Shown here: piece by piece, positions 49,505 through 58,866 of the stretch
How the letters are laid out: each line of letters starts with the position of its first letter
Position numbering within the stretch: position 1 is the first letter of the stretch
Assembly (NCBI GenBank): GCA_947179485.1
Contig: OX359245.1
Span: 64,777,067-64,841,066 of the forward strand
Source of the DNA: Allacma fusca
Taxonomy: Eukaryota; Arthropoda; Collembola; Symphypleona; Sminthuridae
Direction: 5' to 3'
Length of the DNA: 64,000 bases
The notes under the pieces: generated by a model
Told to the model about the DNA's origin: nothing
The model's database searches: none
The model's input: only the letters and a program-made list of their open reading frames with translations
Made by a program: the position numbers and the translations under genes

Positions 49505-49765
49505 TTATATAACAAGCTTTATTTATTTTTGAGCTTTCGTCCGCAATCAGACTGTCATCGTAAGGATTTAAACAGGAAGTGAAAGATAGTCTTGTAAACA
49601 TAACTTTACATAACCTGTTTACTTACGTTTTACACATTATGCATTAATTTTTGATTGATTTGTTTTTTCGAATTTAATTTTTTTTTGTGATTGGTTTGCG
49701 AATATTATCTAATCAAAAAACGTTGTTAATGTTTACAAGTAATTTGTGCAGATGTTAATTTTATT
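49505..49765 (-). mobile_element. Possible Penelope-like 3' tail fragment
   Basis: TTTGAGCTTTCGTCCGCAAT followed by CAGACTGTCATCGTAAGGA resembles the 3' end of Penelope-like elements on the minus strand, as at 32140-32180. No coding part is present. It lies at the point where the orphan promoter loses its gene. Confidence 0.4.
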
Positions 49766-50590
49766 ATGAGCCATTCTTTAATTTTCCCTAAAAAAGATCT
49801 GGATTCTTTTGCAACTGCCACTAAATATATTGCTCTCTTTTACAGTTTTCAAAAACTATATACATGCATATTCACAATGGTGAATGTCCCACCCTCACAC
49901 TATCACATCATCAATTACATGTTTGGACTGCAATATTTGATTAAGGAGCGGGTGACGCAGGTACGTCCGTCCATATGCTATATTTTGGTTTGGTTACATA
50001 TTTGAAGAAGGATAACTCTTTTGATCATTATTCGGACGTTGTCTTGAAATATCTGCATAAAATCTCATCTCTCCGTTCATATAATTTGCACAACGAGTGT
50101 GTATAAACATGTATTGCAAGTATTGCAATTCCATTGGACTACATACAGTGTGTTGCGTTCGCAAGCAATTAAATCTGACAAAACCCATATTATTGTAGGT
50201 AAAAATATGCAGGTGCGTTGCAGCATAAACTAATTCTAGACATATTGATTATTTCATTAAAGAAATTACTCACGCAATGCTCCAGTCAATTGAGAAACAT
50301 AATGTATGCGTAAAATGAGACGCAAAAAAACTTCCCTCTGCAAAAATTTACCTCAAGCCTCAGAGAGAGACTTGATGACATTCCAGGAGATAGATCCGTT
50401 GTCAATGAACTTCAGGCATCTAAATACAATAAGCAATTAAGAGCAAGTGATTGGAATAGCTAATATGAGAAAGCGTACAATTCGCATTAAAAAGACCCAG
50501 AAAAACTGGCTAACAATGCTCCATTACCGGTCACCACGCATGGTGTCAAAATGTAGGAAATGATATTGAGCTGGTCGGAATATTTGCGGA

Positions 50591-50597
50591 TATAAAA
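50591..50597 (+). promoter_or_regulatory. TATA box of secreted-protein gene 3
   Basis: TATAAAAG within GCGGATATAAAAGATTGG, about 100 bp upstream of the ATG at 50694. A likely initiator (CAGTTC) lies about 30 bp downstream. The same block is present in the orphan promoter at 49453. Confidence 0.7.
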
Positions 50598-50693
50598 GAT
50601 TGGAATTTGCAACGAGGAAACAGTTCATCCAAACTTAGCTTGGAAAAAGTGCAGAAATTTTGAAGGCTACTCCAAATAATTTCCAGTTTCAAA

Positions 50694-51491
50694 ATGGACT
50701 CCAAATACATTGCTCTTTTGGTTATCCTTGGATTTGCTTGCCAGGTACGGTACATCCCACTATATGAGTTAATTATCTAAGAGCTCCATATTTCCTCTTT
50801 GGCAGGAATTGAGATTGCAAATAAAAATGTCTTAAAAATATTTACCCCAATGTGTATACACAATGCTATTTTGGTAAAATTTTATCAGAATGGATTTACC
50901 ACAGAAGGAAAATATTTACAGCCTTTAAATATTTTCCAGCCTGTAAATATAATTTACAATTTCCTAAAAAATTCAAATTGTACAATAATTATTTGTATGC
51001 ACATTTTACAGGCATTTGCCGCCCCTAGCAATACATTGGAAGAAGACAAACTCCGGGATGCCCGTCAATCCGTAACTGATGCCGAAAAAGGGCTCCAGCA
51101 AAATCTGATCACTGCCCTTACCAACTTGTCCAATGCTACTTCTCAAGCAAGTGCGAATGTAAGCCGTGCTGCCAACACTTTAATGAAAGGTTTGGTTACC
51201 AACTCATTCTCTTTGGCTGGAGTTTTTGCCTACATGCCCCGTTTAATCCTCATGGATGGACCCACCCAATTCGTCGAAACTTTGAGACTCATCCGAAGCA
51301 ATCAAATCCGTTTCCCTAATGATGTTGACAGTGCCATTGACACTCTCATCGCATTCACCAACCAACAACGGGACAGTGGGATCGGAAATAATTTCACACC
51401 TTTGGTAACATTCCTCCCAAACTTGTTCACAGGCTTTGAGAATTACCTCACCACTTTTATTGACAGCGTATTTTCTGTTATTACCAATTAA
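50694..51491 (+). CDS. Small secreted helical protein, copy 3 (176 aa)
   Basis: Exon 1 is 50694-50744 (MDSKYIALLVILGFACQ, signal peptide), then a 267 bp phase-0 intron (CAG|GTACGG ... TTTTACAG|GCA), and exon 2 is 51012-51491 (159 residues). It is the most divergent paralogue: AFAAPSNTLEEDKLRDARQS at the mature start, four sequons (NLS, NAT, NVS, NFT) and SFSLAGVFAYMPRL. The core AGVFAYMPRLILMDGPTQFV and RFPNDVDSAIDTLIAF are identical to copy 1. Open sequence within the intron (50799-51011) is not coding. It has its own promoter, unrelated to that of copies 1 and 2. Function unknown. Confidence 0.85.
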
Positions 51492-51868
51492 AATGCAAAA
51501 TTGGCTTGTTACAGTTTTATAATTACTGCAAATTGAATAAATAATCTGTTGATTATATACGAAAGAAATGCATCTTTTGATTCCATTTTTGTTACACGCT
51601 TTTGCCATAACCAATGATCCCAAAATTGACTTGGAATGTTCAAATTTTGGATGAGATTCGTTCGGATTAATAATGCATGAAATTCTTGGCGCGTAATAAA
51701 TAAAGGCATATGTAGGAAAAAATTGATTGCAAATTAATCAAATGCTCCCTTAAATAATTAAAAAGCATTTAAAATCATAGGGCAAAAATATTTTATATAA
51801 CCACAATTTAATCAAATTAGCTACAGATATCTAGCAATACTACAACGAAAAAAGAAATTAACCCTTTT

Positions 51869-53914
51869 TTACAGCACACAGCGACTACCAATACAATACA
51901 AAGTTTCTACAATAAAACAGAATGTACATCCTAGAAGACCCCACAGAAAAGCATATAAAGCCAATACCAAGGAGCTTTCCATTGAAAGTGCTCTGACACT
52001 ACTGCCATGAGAAACCCTACTTCGGTAATCCGAATGACACTCAGGAAATCTTATCTGACCCCATTTCTCCCACATCAAATACAATCCAGAGCTGAGCATA
52101 ATTTGTGCACGTTTTGCAACATGGTGATGCTCCTCATCAAAATATGATGCAACATAGATAGAAGTGGCCTGATCCCAATAATATTCGAATTCAATGGATG
52201 GCAGTACCAAAGCCGTTCTGGGAAATGTAAGGTTCGTCGCAATTATTGAACGCAAATCCTCTTCACAAAAAGGGTGGAATTGATTCGGAACAATAGTTTT
52301 TGAACTATGCTCATTAATTTCCATCTGCTCCTTATGGTTCGAGCACTTGAAGTAGACCTCAAATAATCCAATACTAGACATGAGGGTACATTCCCTCAAG
52401 CAATTCTTACTAGTTTTATTGCAGGTATAGCAGGTTGTCCAAAAGATGTCTCCACCAGGCAAAGTGTAAGCCGTCCCTGTTGGAAAAAAGAGCGTAAAAT
52501 TCTGAAGTTCCTCCAATTTCTTCCATTTTGTTCGAAACTCGCTCCCAGTAATTATGGCCGTTTTCATAAAGCCCTTGTACCCATTTGAAAGAACTATTCC
52601 TGAAATTAGCCAGGCTGTCAAAATTATACTTCTGGATTTTGACTGGATAAAGTCAGATATTTTTGCCCCCCTTTTTGGAATAGTCATTCCTTGGTCGATG
52701 AGACTTTCCATAGCAGATAGCAGAACCCATGGAAATTTTTTTACAAAGTGGTTGTGTCCAGGTGAAAAAAATTTTGAGGATAGTACCAATGCTATCAGAA
52801 CTATAACACTGGCTATGCCGATCCAGCACTTCGTATCAAAAGGGGAGGTGTAAATTTTAAATTCAAGTGTGACCGCGTTTATGTTGTCACTCGTGATGAA
52901 AATTTTAGGAATGGTAACCGAAACTGGATATTCTTGGAGATACCCAACTTTAAACTTTCCGTCAAAATGAGCCAAATCCATGACAATGATGGGATTCATT
53001 TCGCCGTCAAAAACATCATATGTCAAATTTGAGTAGAAATCCAAACAAAAGAATGCATACGTTGTGTTAATCAGATTCGAAGGGTTTTTCCGTTGAAATG
53101 GACTGCCCGAATTTAAACCAGATTTCTCTTGAAGGTCGTCCGGTGGCATTATGAATTCCCAGGCAACGTTTTTCCCATGATGGGTTGCAATCTCAAATGT
53201 TGAGATCATTGTCTTATGGCATTCTGAAACTTTGCAGTCAAAACCGTATGTTACGGGCGGTATTCCGTAAAAATAAAAGTAGCCAGAGAAACAGTCGACA
53301 GCGTTTGAAATTTGTGAGTCGTTAGAGATACTGTGATGATTAGAAAAGGCGTTTTCAGTGGTAACATTTTTAGGAAAAATGACAAAACTAAGTGCTCCAC
53401 GTAAATATAAGGAGGTAGTTTCAATCAAACGGGCTAGAAATTCACTGGAGGTTGAATCTTGGCGGAAAATAATGATCAGTTCGAATCGTTCACGGATGTG
53501 AAAATTATCTGAAGTGACCCAGAAAAGAGCTTGTTCCTGTGCTTTCCTCTGTCTTTCTCTTCTCATTTTACAATATGATCGATTAACGTAGACAGATGTT
53601 GGTGAACAATAAGGATACGGGACTGACGACCTTGGCTCAGCAAATATGAAGGATGCGTAGCAACGAAGAGAGTTTCCTTTGAAAGTCCAAGTTCGTAAAA
53701 ATTTTGATTGAACTTTTTTTCCCGCTAATGTGTGTAATATAAATGGGGTAATTATTTTGCTGTAGTCAATCGGCTGGGACAATTGAAACAAATGAAGTAC
53801 GCAGGACTTTATTTGAGAAGCAATTTGGTCAACGTTCTTGCCTTCAATAACTGCTTCCGACAAAATCTCGGGGCAAAACACAGTCAAGGTAAATAGAAGA
53901 ATTTACAATTTCAT
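51869..53914 (-). CDS. Ionotropic-receptor-like ligand-gated channel with a stop at codon 4
   Basis: A long extracellular N-terminal half (about residues 1-350 of the 672-codon frame) precedes a first membrane helix WIGIASVIVLIALVLSS (about 354-372), a pore-loop-like PWVLLSAMESLIDQG (about 386-400), a second helix SIILTAWLISGIVLSNG (about 420-436), an extracellular segment with paired Cys, and a last helix LVLALYAFLWGLLGCTFC (about 641-658). This is the layout of arthropod ionotropic receptors (iGluR relatives). The S1/S2 binding residues are not obvious, as in divergent IRs. The best start, ATG at 53914, gives MKL then TAA, then ILLFTLTVFC in the same frame, which looks like a signal peptide broken by one nonsense codon. 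An 8-nt first coding exon ending at GTAAAT is an alternative. No internal intron. Confidence 0.72.
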
Positions 53915-55305
53915 CGTTCTAAAATATATTTTAAATAATTAAATTCAACCCATGTTAGAGTTTTTCTTGCTTGATAGAGATTTTGGATAATTATTGCAAA
54001 TGACGTTTTATAATTTCAAAATTAGTATGCAGAAGCGCTTCTTACAGTCATTGTGTAGACAAGGGTACGGAGCTGCAAGCGTTTTAAAACGATGTTTTCA
54101 ATTCCAGGCTCGGAAGTTGTTTTCAGCGGTTCTGCATAATGATTAAACAGCTACAATGGAGTTGCTGACACTTGTATTTAATAATCATAAGTAATTTAAG
54201 TGTTGTGGATACAATTGAATTATATGAGTCCTTATTAAATAGAAGTGATGGAATAGGAATCTCGTAATTTTCAAACTTATCTTTGTAGCTTTAATGGACA
54301 CCTAAATTAATTGAGCTTTTAATGAAATTTAAATTAGGGAATAACGAAACACTTATTTAAAATTAAGGTCTGAAAGACTTAAAAGTGCACTTCGAAAGTA
54401 AAATATATAGTATTCAATTCAATTTAGAAGGAATAGTTTTGTGAGATTTTTTTATCATTACAGTATTCACAAAAGATTTTTTGAAAGAAAGTTTCCAACG
54501 ACATTCAATTATTTAGTAGGGGTTTTAAAGACGAGAGTTCAATTCACAGAAACTCTAATATTGCACATGCAAATTAAGAAAGTTTCCCAACATAAAAATG
54601 TATTTGGGTCATGGTTATGTAAGAATCAAGAAGTTGTAAAGATGTAGTTATTTAAATATGGAAAATCTACTATACAGTACAGGCCTTACCAAAAATCCAT
54701 CTATATGCTATTGACATGTAATTACTTATACGTGAAATACTACATACCACATGACTCCAACATTAATACACAGTTTGGGATTGTACTTACTACAGGGTAA
54801 TCAATAACTTGTCACCCCTTGGTTCTCTCAAACCTAGTCGTATTACACAATTGTGGAAGGTAATTTCTCGTGCCGAATTGTATAATTAATTACTTAGGAT
54901 CTAACGATACGTTTTTGAAGAAATCGGTTCATAAACAGAAGTAATTAGTGAGTTTCTAAACATATTCACAAATAACAGCAGTAACTTAAGACAAACTACT
55001 TCTGTCGCCGTGAAACCCCGAAGGCAAAACCCAACTACCGATTGTATATAATTATTACGCGTACGAATTTAGAAGGGAATTGTGATCTTCTAGTCTATAC
55101 GTATTTAATTAAATCTTAAATACATGAGATACGAAGGACAGAATAAGACGTCATGCTCCTATAATATGGAACTGAGTAAAACATACAAATATCGTATATT
55201 GTCAATGCGAAACTGACCTTTTCGATTTCCCATGGACTTTCCCAAATTTCAACCGAAGGAATTTTACTGGAAAGAATGCAACAAATAATTGTTTGTGGAA
55301 TAACA
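53915..55305. other. Intergenic, no feature seen
   Basis: AT-rich sequence without convincing ORFs, repeats with clear ends, or RNA genes. Confidence 0.5.
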
Positions 55306-55313
55306 TCTGCAGA

Positions 55314-55711
55314 CAGGGTTGGCAAGTGGCAAGAAATGGCCTGGTCAATATTGGTTAAAATCCGGTTCTAACCGGCTTGGTCCTTTTGTATGCGTTCGTA
55401 TAAAATGGTCATAATTAATATTATCCAAATAACACCGCTTTCCAATGAAAACGGGTTTTAACCAAAATGTACCACCGGCTTGGTTAAAATTAGGCATGCA
55501 TGAACACAGGGTTGTCAAAAGCCCAGAAATGGCCTGGTCTTTATTGGTTAAAATCGGTTCTAACCGGCCTGGACCTGTTGTATAGGTTGGTACAAAATGG
55601 CCAAAATTAATATTATCCAAATAAATCCACTATCCAATAAAAACCGGTTGTTGCCATTTCTTGCCCCTGGCTTGGCCTTTATTAATAAAATCCGGTTTTT
55701 TGCCAACCCTG
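55314..55711. mobile_element. hAT MITE filled with GGTTAAAACCGGTT motifs
   Basis: The termini CAGGGTTGGCAA / TTGCCAACCCTG are perfect inverted repeats flanked by the exact 8 bp duplication TCTGCAGA (55306-55313, 55712-55719). The 398 bp interior repeats GGCCTGGT, TTGGTTAAAATCCGGTTCTA and AACCGGCTTGG. Non-coding. Confidence 0.92.
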
Positions 55712-55924
55712 TCTGCAGACCTGTCGGTGTGCATCTTCACAAAACAATCATCTAAATGTCAGACAGTTTTGTCTTTACGATATCTAGGAAACTCTACGGG
55801 TTTTAACTTTTAGTAAATAGTACATATAGGTTGAGGTACCTTCAGAATAGGTACTAACAATTAGTTTTTAACAATATCTGTTCATATTCCGGAATTAAAT
55901 CCCCCTAAAAATTAAATTGTCCCT

Positions 55925-56070
55925 GTTTTTTTCTTACACTTTTGTGAGATTAGGTGAAATATCATCATCAAGGTTACCCCCACCACCTTCGTATACACAA
56001 AATCTTCAGCTTCAAGACCCCCTCCCTCCCCCAAAAATGAAACATGTGAATACTCTCTAACCGTGATTTG
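55925..56070. mobile_element. Right-end fragment of the TTA-type element
   Basis: About 140 bp match 31700-31825: TTTTGTGAGATTAGGTGAAA, the CTTCAAGACCCCCTCCC block and a worn TIR (GAAACATGTGAATACTCTCT). The left half is missing. Confidence 0.6.
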
Positions 56071-56807
56071 TTACAGTCATTGGTTGGACTTGTGAGGTCC
56101 AGTGAGATTGTATGTTTTCTGTCAAGACCACCAACTACAGCAAGAAACGCAATGAAAAACCGCAGCCAGCAGGGTAATGACTGAAAACACAAATAAACAT
56201 GCATTTTGTACATATGGTAGAGCAACGTCAATGAAAATTCATAATCCCGGAAAGTAGTTAGGTTTGGATACCTTTTTTTAGGACGTGTCGGTGGATGGGA
56301 TTTTTTACCCGTGAGTCGGATAGGAATTTTTGGCGTGGTCCTATCCTTTAACACACCGGTCCTATCCTTTAACATTGGTGTGTTAAATGATAGTAAGAGG
56401 ATACTCTCCCAATGCTTAGGTATTGTAGTGTTAAAGTATTATGACCAAATTTAGGGAGCTTTAGATAATAATTATTAAGTATTATTTTAATAACTATCAG
56501 AATAGAATACAAAACATTATGATTAATATGCATATCTATGGAACGAATATACATGGGCATTAGAAAATAGTATGAACGTATGTTACAAACTAATACATCA
56601 TTGAAAATGTACCTAAAATATTAAAAGTATAAATATGGCACGCAAATAAATGAAATGAAAACAAATCTAAATAGGAAGTATAAAGGAATAACATTTAGGC
56701 GGGTTTGATGATGTTGTTAATCGCTGGTTGGGAGATCTGCAAGAATAAGAAAAACAATATATATTTATTATACATATATAATTAGGCGTAGTATTTTACG
56801 CTGAAAA
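56071..56807. other. Non-coding; short GGTCCTATCCTTTAACAC duplication
   Basis: No gene is seen. Around 56330-56380, GTCCTATCCTTTAACA occurs twice in tandem. Otherwise AT-rich. Confidence 0.4.
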
Positions 56808-58129
56808 TCAAACAATGAGAACGAAAGTTTTTCTCACAGAAATCTCAACCCCCATAACGGATGTAAGCACTTGCCCAGTGCCAGTTTTTGGTAGCTTATC
56901 AAATGCTTCTTGCGCATTTGCAAGCGAATCGAAGTACACCCTGCAACTCCTTCTAAGCAGGGTGATCTTTGATTCATGCCCAAACAGAGAGCGGAGCTGT
57001 GCCATCACAGCATCAGTTGCTTGCATATATTGTTCCAGTGGTTTGGGGGAACAAAATATATAGAACATGCCGACTCTGGGCTGAAACCCAATCGGTAACT
57101 GTAAATATTGATATAATGTCGTAATTGAGGGATATTTGTGCATATTTTATAACATAAACGAGAGACATATCGAGCTTACATTGTTAATGAAATGCGTGGG
57201 TCGAGTGGAACGCGGAAACGGAGTCATCCGTGCACACGGTTGGTGGGACGGGTTCTGGAAATGCGGACCTACCCACGGAGTAGGAGGGTGGGAGGGGGCA
57301 TAATAGTTGTAGTTGACCACCCCTGACGAAGAAGTCTAGATAAAACAAGTTTAATTGAAGTAATACGAAGCATTGCAGCTCAAGTTGTTTAAATAAATCA
57401 AGTTAACAAAAGGATGATAGTAGGACTAAAAACAACTAATTAACTACCTCAAAGTTCCGGGCGCGAGTTTGCGCATCAACAAGTTGAGCCCTGAGAAGAG
57501 TAAGTTCATCTTCTTTGACCCGGATAGCCTCGTCTTTGACCCGGATCACTTCTTCCTTAATCAGGATAACCTCATCCCTGGCAAGGATTTTATCTTCCTT
57601 CTCTCGAACCTCCTGCTCTTTGCCGGCAAGTTTGGTCTTGAGTTCACCGTAATTCGCCCGTCCCCGGTTGTTGCTTTCTTGTAATTTTAAAACTTCGGCA
57701 GTAAGTCTGATGTTATCGTCAGTTCGTTCTTTCAAGTAATTTTTCAGTTCTCCGACCTTCATTTGCAAGTGAAGGACAGAATTGAGTTCCTACGGATATA
57801 TTGAAAGTAAATAAATGGCTTAATAGTAACAATTACAATAAAGTCATTGTTGCAGTTATGAGTGTATCTCGAATTAGAAAAATAACAAAACAGATTCTAA
57901 TTACATTGTTTGAAGCGTAGCAATGTACTGCCTCACGAGTTACAGAGCTGTCGGTTGTATCAGGATGTATCTCACTTTCTTCATCGCTGTAGTCTCGGAT
58001 TGGGATACAACGTTTCTTCCTCAGGGTAATATCTTCGTGAATTACAACTCTGTTGAGAGTTATAGTAGGTTTCCCCCTACCGAGTAGCTCACTCCAAGCT
58101 TCTTCTCCAAGTGAAAGTGAAACAGAGTT
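56808..58129 (-). CDS. Four-exon gene of unknown function (5' end open)
   Basis: Four minus-strand exons with good GT-AG signals, all introns phase 0: 58129-57905 (75 codons; acidic tail IRDYSDEESEIHPDTTDSS), 57789-57448 (114 codons; a heptad-rich coiled coil with tandem VIRVKDEAIRVKEDEL), 57335-57180 (52 codons; Pro/Tyr-rich YNYYAPSHPPTPW) and 57098-56808 (96 codons plus stop; an RRM-like piece RVYFDSLANAQEAFDKLP). Introns are 115, 112 and 81 bp. The first exon follows a plausible acceptor (TTATTGCAG), so more exons may lie upstream. Alternatively translation starts at an in-frame ATG at 58196, which overlaps the ATG of the divergent gene. No family recognised; it could be a coiled-coil/RNA-binding protein. 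Confidence is in the structure, not the function. Confidence 0.55.
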
Positions 58130-58166
58130 CTGCAATAAATTAACATATAACCCGTGTAAAAGTGAA

Positions 58167-58173
58167 TATAAAA
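58167..58173 (+). promoter_or_regulatory. TATA box of the element's first plus-strand gene
   Basis: TATAAAA lies 27 bp upstream of ACCACCATGA, a good translation-start context. If used, the transcript has a very short 5'UTR. Confidence 0.5.
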
Positions 58174-58193
58174 CCAGTTTGAAAACAACCACC

Positions 58194-58661
58194 ATGAAGT
58201 TAATACTACTATCTGTATATCTGGTTTGTGCCTTTTTTGCACAGACTGCAAGCGCATTTAATTCGTCACAGTTATTAGATAATATTGAGGCGAAGTTAAA
58301 GCAAAGCAATATGGAGCAAAACGATTTTGCAAGCGGAAGTAGCGAAATTATTGCAAGCGGGTTAGAACTAGTTATAAAAAGACTTTTATCTGTACAGAAG
58401 AATAACGGAAGCCTCGAATTGGATAAAGGATTTGCCAGCAAACCAGCGCAAACGGAGAACTGGATAAGTAAGTAGCTATAATAGCAAGGATTCTTTATGC
58501 TCGGAAAAATGCTACAACATGGTTTCCTTACAGTTCTAATGCTCATCCTGGGTTTGTACGTTTTTTCAAAACTTGTAAAAGTTGGGCGTGCTCTGTATAT
58601 TGAATGGAAAGTAAGCAGAAAGAATTTTAGTCAAAAGGAAGAAGAGGAAGCCTTGGAGTAA
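58194..58661 (+). CDS. Predicted spliced type I membrane protein (133 aa)
   Basis: Exon 1 (58194-58467) begins with a strong signal peptide, MKLILLSVYLVCAFFAQTAS, ending in an AxA-type cleavage site. A short ectodomain of about 70 residues follows. A perfect donor (A|GTAAGT at 58468) and acceptor (TTTCCTTACAG ending 58533) remove 66 bp in phase 1. Exon 2 (58534-58661) supplies one membrane helix (LMLILGLYVFSKLVKV) and a charged cytoplasmic tail (QKEEEEALE). Unspliced, exon 1 ends at TAG 58475 and would give a 93-aa secreted peptide. It lies just upstream of the viral-type PolB and may belong to the same element. No homologue recognised. Splicing is predicted, not shown. Confidence 0.55.
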
Positions 58662-58866
58662 CATCCAGTTTGCTTTTGAACTTGTAACATAACACGGTCT
58701 TCAAGTGTTCTAAGAAGATGTCAACGATGCATCCTCAGCCGATAAGGAGTGGAGGGAATAATACGGTAAATTTTAGAATTTTTAAATCAAGTAAATTACG
58801 ATTGTAGTATCACAAGTATTGACGAATTTACTAACGACTTGCTTTATCTAGGTTTTAAGATGTCCT

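Noticed and set aside
50799..51011. Open frame joined in front of exon 2 of secreted gene 3
   Set aside because: It is intron sequence; the conserved signal-peptide exon and splice sites explain the gene, as in copies 1 and 2.
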